64,000 bases of DNA from Nitrospirota bacterium (GTDB taxonomy: Bacteria > Nitrospirota > Thermodesulfovibrionia > Thermodesulfovibrionales > JdFR-85): assembly GCA_035873375.1 (NCBI GenBank), contig JAYWMQ010000003.1:1-64000 (forward strand), written 5' to 3'. Positions 61,026 through 64,000 of the stretch are shown one piece after another. Made by a program: the position numbers and the translations under genes. The notes beneath the pieces were generated by a model, which saw only the letters and a list, made by a program, of their open reading frames with translations, did not search any database and was not told the DNA's origin. The stretch's first letter is position 1, and the number at the start of each line of letters is the position of its first letter.

Positions 61026-61679
61026 ATGAGACAATTCCCAAAATACGATACCTCCGGCCTTGTCGAGGCCCACTACGAGCCTGGGTCGCGTTGCCGTGTC
61101 CTCAGAAACAAGCTTGGCATCAAACTCAGGCGGGAGATGGACAGGGCCGAAATCGATGCACTGGCACACGCCCTGAAAAAACTCGCTGGGATGTTTGGTC
61201 CGGAACACAGATTCACGGCCAACGACGTATGCAGCATCCATGGGGTATGGCTTGGTGATATATACGAATGGGCTGGCAAGTACCGGCAGGTCAATATCAG
61301 CAAGGGGGAATTCCTGTTTGCCGGCGCTGCACAGATTCCAAAGCTCATGAAAGACTTCGAGCGGGGAGTCCTCAAAGAGTTCACGCCATGCAATTTCAAG
61401 ACCCTTGAGGAAGTGGCGAGAGCCATTGCCACGGTGCATGTAGAGCTTGTGCTAATCCATCCATTCAGAGAAGGCAATGGCAGGGCGGCCCGTCTGCTTG
61501 CAGACCTGATGGCTATGCAGGCGAATTATTATCCCCTTGATTACACAGGTATCAGCAAAGGCAAGCAGCGCAAAGCATACTTCAGGGCGGTGCAGGAGGG
61601 AATGAACAGGAACTATCGACCTATGATTGAGATTTTCGACCGCGTGGTTTCAAGGACTTTGAAGGAGGCTCAACAATGA
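61026..61679 (+). CDS. Fic-family protein
   Basis: 217 residues. The catalytic Fic motif is complete, HPFREGNGRAAR, with the flap region GDIYEWAGKYRQVNISKGEFLFAG upstream. Fic enzymes transfer AMP or another phosphate moiety to target proteins. No inhibitory (S/T)xxxE(G/N) helix is visible inside the protein, so control must come from another polypeptide. A convergent small gene offers such a motif. No clear ribosome site precedes ATG 61026. Confidence 0.88.
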   Translation: MRQFPKYDTSGLVEAHYEPGSRCRVLRNKLGIKLRREMDRAEIDALAHALKKLAGMFGPEHRFTANDVCSIHGVWLGDIYEWAGKYRQVNISKGEFLFAGAAQIPKLMKDFERGVLKEFTPCNFKTLEEVARAIATVHVELVLIHPFREGNGRAARLLADLMAMQANYYPLDYTGISKGKQRKAYFRAVQEGMNRNYRPMIEIFDRVVSRTLKEAQQ

Positions 61680-61845
61680 CGGCATTCATACCTTCTCCTA
61701 TGTGGGCTACAGCCCAGTCCTTAGAAGGCTTTATATGCACCCCTTCTATGGCTGAAGAAGAGGTGACAGACGTGTATATGAACCTTTCGGCCTTCTCAGG
61801 GTCTTTAAATAGGGGGTTGGTTTCTAATAAGGACTTTCGCTTCAT
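61621..61845 (-). CDS. Small protein with a Fic-inhibition-like SxxxEG motif
   Basis: 74 residues from ATG 61845 (MKRKSLLETNPLFKDPEKAE, then RFIYTSVTSSSAIEGVHI). SSSAIEG fits the (S/T)xxxE(G/N) inhibitory helix of Fic antitoxins. The tail overlaps the Fic 3' end antisense by 59 bases, which gives convergent overlapping transcripts. Double TATAAT elements precede it (61852-61875 reversed). Antitoxin function is inferred only from motif and position. Confidence 0.6.
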   Translation of the reverse strand: MKRKSLLETNPLFKDPEKAERFIYTSVTSSSAIEGVHIKPSKDWAVAHIGEGMNAVIVEPPSKSLKPRGRKSQS

Positions 61846-62000
61846 AATTTTATTATACCATAATATTATACCATAGTACCATGCGAATGAAGGGCAATAT
61901 CAGTTGAGCAAACAGGCATTAACAGAAGATGCCCTTGAAAAAGTATGGGGACAGGCTATTTTTTGATGATTGTGAACACAACTGAAAAAGATTTATCTAA

Positions 62001-62041
62001 CCCGTTACCCATTTCAGCTCAAGGCTGTTTTGGGTAACGGG
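62001..62041. repeat. 10-bp stem with 21-base loop
   Basis: CCCGTTACCC (62001-62010) and GGGTAACGGG (62032-62041). The loop AGCTCAAGGCTGTTTT resembles 23285-23305. Confidence 0.6.
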
Positions 62042-62396
62042 AGCTGAGGGCTGGGTTGGTCTGAACACATCTTGCAAAGAAAAAAACTCAATTTTTTTCA
62101 GACAGGATTAACAGGATGTTTTAAGAAACCGGTTGATTATCTGACTCTGTATAAACGTTTGCTATTGCAGTAAGTTTTATGTAGATGTATGCCCTGTCAG
62201 CTCGTTCTTCTGGTGAATCAGTATTGTCCTGCATATATTTTACGTATCCGCATTTTGTCCGGATTCAAGCTCAAAACAGACCGTGACTATTTGTGAACAG
62301 GCTGTATTCGACAGAAACAAGGCCTCTGCGACAATATAATTAAATATTGCCATGAGTATCAAGGGATTCTGGAGATTCATGGATTGTATTTTTTTG

Positions 62397-62425
62397 TTGA
62401 CAAAAATAGAATTATCGTATATTAT
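62397..62425 (+). promoter_or_regulatory. Promoter of the wHTH gene
   Basis: TTGACA (62397-62402), 17 bases, TATTAT (62420-62425), six bases before ATG 62432. No ribosome site, so the mRNA is probably leaderless. Confidence 0.6.
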
Positions 62426-62431
62426 TAAGCT

Positions 62432-62977
62432 ATGTTGCAGAGACTATTCTCCTCAACTGTAAGGGCCGATATCCTGGCGTTGCTTTTGAATAACCCGAAC
62501 GAGAAGTTCTATGTTCGGGAGATTGCAAATATCCTGCGGAAAAATCCATCCGGAGTCAAGAGAGAACTTGATAACCTTGAGAAGATGGGCATACTCGTCA
62601 GTGAGAGGGTTGCCAATCTGAGATATTTTCAGGCAAACACAAATTCCCCCTTTTTCCCCGAACTCAGAAATCTGATAACAAAATCACTTGGCCTGCCAGG
62701 TGCCCTGAAGTCTGTATTGCGGGCTTCCGGGGTCAAGGCTGCCTTTATTACCGGTCCCTATGCCGAGGGACTTGCAACTGATTCTATCGATCTTTTTGTT
62801 ATAGGTGGTGGAGCTTCTTTAAAGGAGTCATTTGAGAACATTGAAAAAGAGTTTAAAGTGACGATTAACATCAGACAGGTTTCAGAGGCAGACTTCAGAA
62901 AGATGAAGAAGCAGATGACTGGGGAGATGAAAAAGATAACAAAAGGGAAAAAGATGATTCTCTTCGGAAGGATCTGA
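62432..62977 (+). CDS. Winged-helix regulator with nucleotidyltransferase-like tail
   Basis: 181 residues. An ArsR/MarR-like winged helix is clear at 5-65 (RADILALLLNNPNEKFYVRE, then LRKNPSGVKRELDNLEKMGI). The C-terminal part (ITGPYAEGLATDSIDLFVIG) resembles a MNT-type nucleotidyltransferase fold without the catalytic GS..DxD. Such proteins occur widely as predicted transcription factors. It is followed by a histone-like gene and may regulate it. Confidence 0.75.
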   Translation: MLQRLFSSTVRADILALLLNNPNEKFYVREIANILRKNPSGVKRELDNLEKMGILVSERVANLRYFQANTNSPFFPELRNLITKSLGLPGALKSVLRASGVKAAFITGPYAEGLATDSIDLFVIGGGASLKESFENIEKEFKVTINIRQVSEADFRKMKKQMTGEMKKITKGKKMILFGRI

Positions 62978-63022
62978 TTTTATAAACCCCGTATTCGGGG
63001 AAGAAAGGGGGTGAAAAGGACG

Positions 63023-63373
63023 ATGGCAACTGTAAAGAAGACGGTCAAAAAGAAGGCAGCTACTGCCAAGAAGACAGTCACAAAGAAGGCGGCCACTGCC
63101 AAGAAGACGGTTGCAAAGAAGGCGACCGTTGCCAAGAAGACGGTTGCAAAGAAGGCAACTACTGCCAAGAAGACGGTTGCAAAGAAGGCAACTACTGCCA
63201 AGAAGACGGTTACAAAGAAGGCGGCCACTGCCAAGAAGACGGTTGCAAAGAAGGCAACTACTGCCAAGAAGACGGTTGCAAAAAAGGCAGCTACTGCCAA
63301 GAAAACGGTTACAAAAAAGGCAGCTACCGCCAGGAAGAAGGTTATAAAGAAGGCAGCCGCTGCACTCAAGTAG
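63023..63373 (+). CDS. Histone-H1-like Lys/Ala repeat protein
   Basis: About 116 residues from ATG 63023; a GTG at 63011 is an alternative start. Composed almost wholly of an 11-residue unit TAKKTVAKKAA/ATT repeated about ten times, i.e. 33-bp tandem DNA repeats. Very basic, with no acidic residues. It resembles bacterial H1-like nucleoid proteins (Hc1, AlgP-type tails) that bind and compact DNA. Repeat number is likely to vary between strains. Confidence 0.82.
   Translation: MATVKKTVKKKAATAKKTVTKKAATAKKTVAKKATVAKKTVAKKATTAKKTVAKKATTAKKTVTKKAATAKKTVAKKATTAKKTVAKKAATAKKTVTKKAATARKKVIKKAAAALK
63056..63350 (+). repeat. 33-bp coding tandem repeats
   Basis: Nine near-identical units (GCCAAGAAGACGGTTGCAAA..) within the histone-like gene. 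Confidence 0.85.
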
Positions 63374-63384
63374 AAACGTTCTAT

Positions 63385-63426
63385 GGCTGGAGTGCTGTAA
63401 ATTGCTCTCCAGCCTCCCTTTTTTTC
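63385..63426 (+). terminator. Intrinsic terminator
   Basis: GGCTGGAG (63385-63392) pairs with CTCCAGCC (63407-63414), followed by TTTTTTT. It ends the histone-like transcript. The remaining 250 bp to lpxC hold no gene I trust. Confidence 0.8.
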
Positions 63427-63676
63427 TCGTGCTTTATCGCCTTCGAATAAGAGATGTCATGCTAAAGGAATCTCCCCTTGAAACATGCAGTGAAAATATT
63501 ATAAAACACAAGGGCAGAAAGGTGCAAAATATTTCTTTTCAAGTATTGGAAGTTACAGGTCTGCCACGGACTTTTTCGATTGATGATTAACAAATTCTCA
63601 GCTGGCCCTGCGTTTTCTGCGGTTAAAAAAATCAGTGCTTGTGATTATCCAATTATAGATATCAAATTGTACATAT

Positions 63677-64000
63677 CTAATTGTAAACGGCGGCGTAACA
63701 CTGGCTGAGTTCGGTCTCATGGGAGACGAGTTCCCATGAATCCACTGAAGAGAGGAGTTTTCTGAGGAACCTTACATGTGAGGAATGACCGGCCCTGTCA
63801 GCAATTATATGCCCATGAATGGGATAGCCGATGAGAGAGAGGTCTCCTATCAGGTCGAGTATTTTATGCCTGACAAATTCATCGTCAAACCTCAATCCTG
63901 TTTCATTGAGTATCCCGTGATCGCCTATAACTATTGCATTGTCAAATGAGCCACCCTTTGCAAGTCCGTTAGCCCTGAGCATCTCCACATTTTTAAGAAA
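63677..64000 (-). CDS. lpxC: LpxC, UDP-3-O-acyl-GlcNAc deacetylase (C-terminal part)
   Basis: About 108 C-terminal residues; the gene continues past the window edge. Diagnostic segments are LRANGLAKGGSFDNAIVIGD, LRFDDEFVRHKILDLIGDLS with the zinc ligands His and Asp, and GYPIHGHIIADRAGHSSH with the catalytic-site His. It is the committed step of lipid A synthesis, which confirms an LPS-type outer membrane. Confidence 0.93.
   Translation of the reverse strand, partial: FLKNVEMLRANGLAKGGSFDNAIVIGDHGILNETGLRFDDEFVRHKILDLIGDLSLIGYPIHGHIIADRAGHSSHVRFLRKLLSSVDSWELVSHETELSQCYAAVYN

Larger units (their letters stand above)
61876..62431. other. 556-bp region without a convincing gene
   Basis: Contains a coding-like scrap near 61905-61965 (LSKQALTEDALEKVWGQAIF), a perfect CCCGTTACCC/GGGTAACGGG hairpin at 62001-62041 and the promoter of the next gene. 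Nothing else recognised. Confidence 0.45.

Noticed and set aside
63023-63373. Regular 33-bp repeats as a CRISPR array
   Set aside because: There are no unique spacers; the repeats are contiguous, coding and encode a Lys/Ala protein.
63402-63590. 62-residue open frame after the histone-like gene
   Set aside because: It begins inside the terminator stem, has no ribosome site and matches nothing I know.

Overview
The window looks like a chromosomal segment of a Gram-negative, probably anaerobic or microaerophilic bacterium. Nitrospirota (Thermodesulfovibrionia-like) is my best guess; this is inferred from gene content and was not tested by any search. Outer-membrane functions support a diderm: Tol-Pal, Wzi-like, LpxC and lipoproteins. 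Moderate-GC housekeeping blocks (about 6-21 kb, 26-53 kb and 62.4-64 kb) alternate with AT-rich accessory islands.

Island 1 (1-5.5 kb) reads as an integron cassette array. It has the first codons of a leftward gene that fits an integrase (1-34), a promoter plus attI-like site (92-229), and cassettes whose first 7-9 bases are exactly complementary to a box at the head of their own imperfect-palindrome attC. Cassettes carry a SEC-C protein, an HNH nuclease, a truncated acetyltransferase and an ICMT-like methyltransferase; a NIPSNAP protein and a SAM methyltransferase follow. A second attI/promoter copy lies at 3085-3207. A third, truncated and inverted attI remnant at 55.0 kb heads two more cassettes (a RES-domain protein and an intact HicBA pair) inserted next to cls.

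5.7-21.9 kb: a yybP-ykoY (manganese) riboswitch with an overlapping terminator precedes a P-type ATPase. Then come a CPA2 antiporter, a Wzi-like protein, nifU-nifS, a nuclease, tRNA-Glu and tRNA-Lys, a tolR-tolA-tolB-pal-cpoB operon without tolQ, moaA and an ABC-2 permease. 21.9-24.6 kb is a small decayed island with hicA/hicB remnants, two unknown small proteins and a methyltransferase. 24.6-31.7 kb holds carbonic anhydrase, NhaA, NadB, an acetolactate-synthase-like enzyme, a DUF3842 protein, a CooT-like protein and a DsbC-like protein.

31.9-53.4 kb is a coherent ion-transport and stress locus. It holds two tandem CBS-protein/NhaD-like permease pairs, TauE/SafE permeases, four universal-stress-type proteins, an SLC13-RCK permease, two divergent histidine kinase/sigma-54 regulator pairs, TrkH-TrkA and cardiolipin synthase. 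A shared palindrome TTGCnnAwTGCAAy sits upstream of five of its transcription units. In three it has the same spacing from a TTGACW-18-TATNAT promoter, and in one it lies upstream of a near-consensus sigma-54 promoter. Three proteins of the locus share a short AxAFAEAGEFETAxxIL helical motif, one of them only 65 residues long.

55-62 kb is a scrapyard: IS66 fragment, intact IS1380, complete IS66, a beheaded TOTE-type helicase, a frameshifted membrane-anchored gene, and a Fic protein facing a small protein with a Fic-inhibition-like motif. The window ends with a wHTH regulator, a histone-H1-like protein built from 33-bp repeats, and the 3' part of lpxC.
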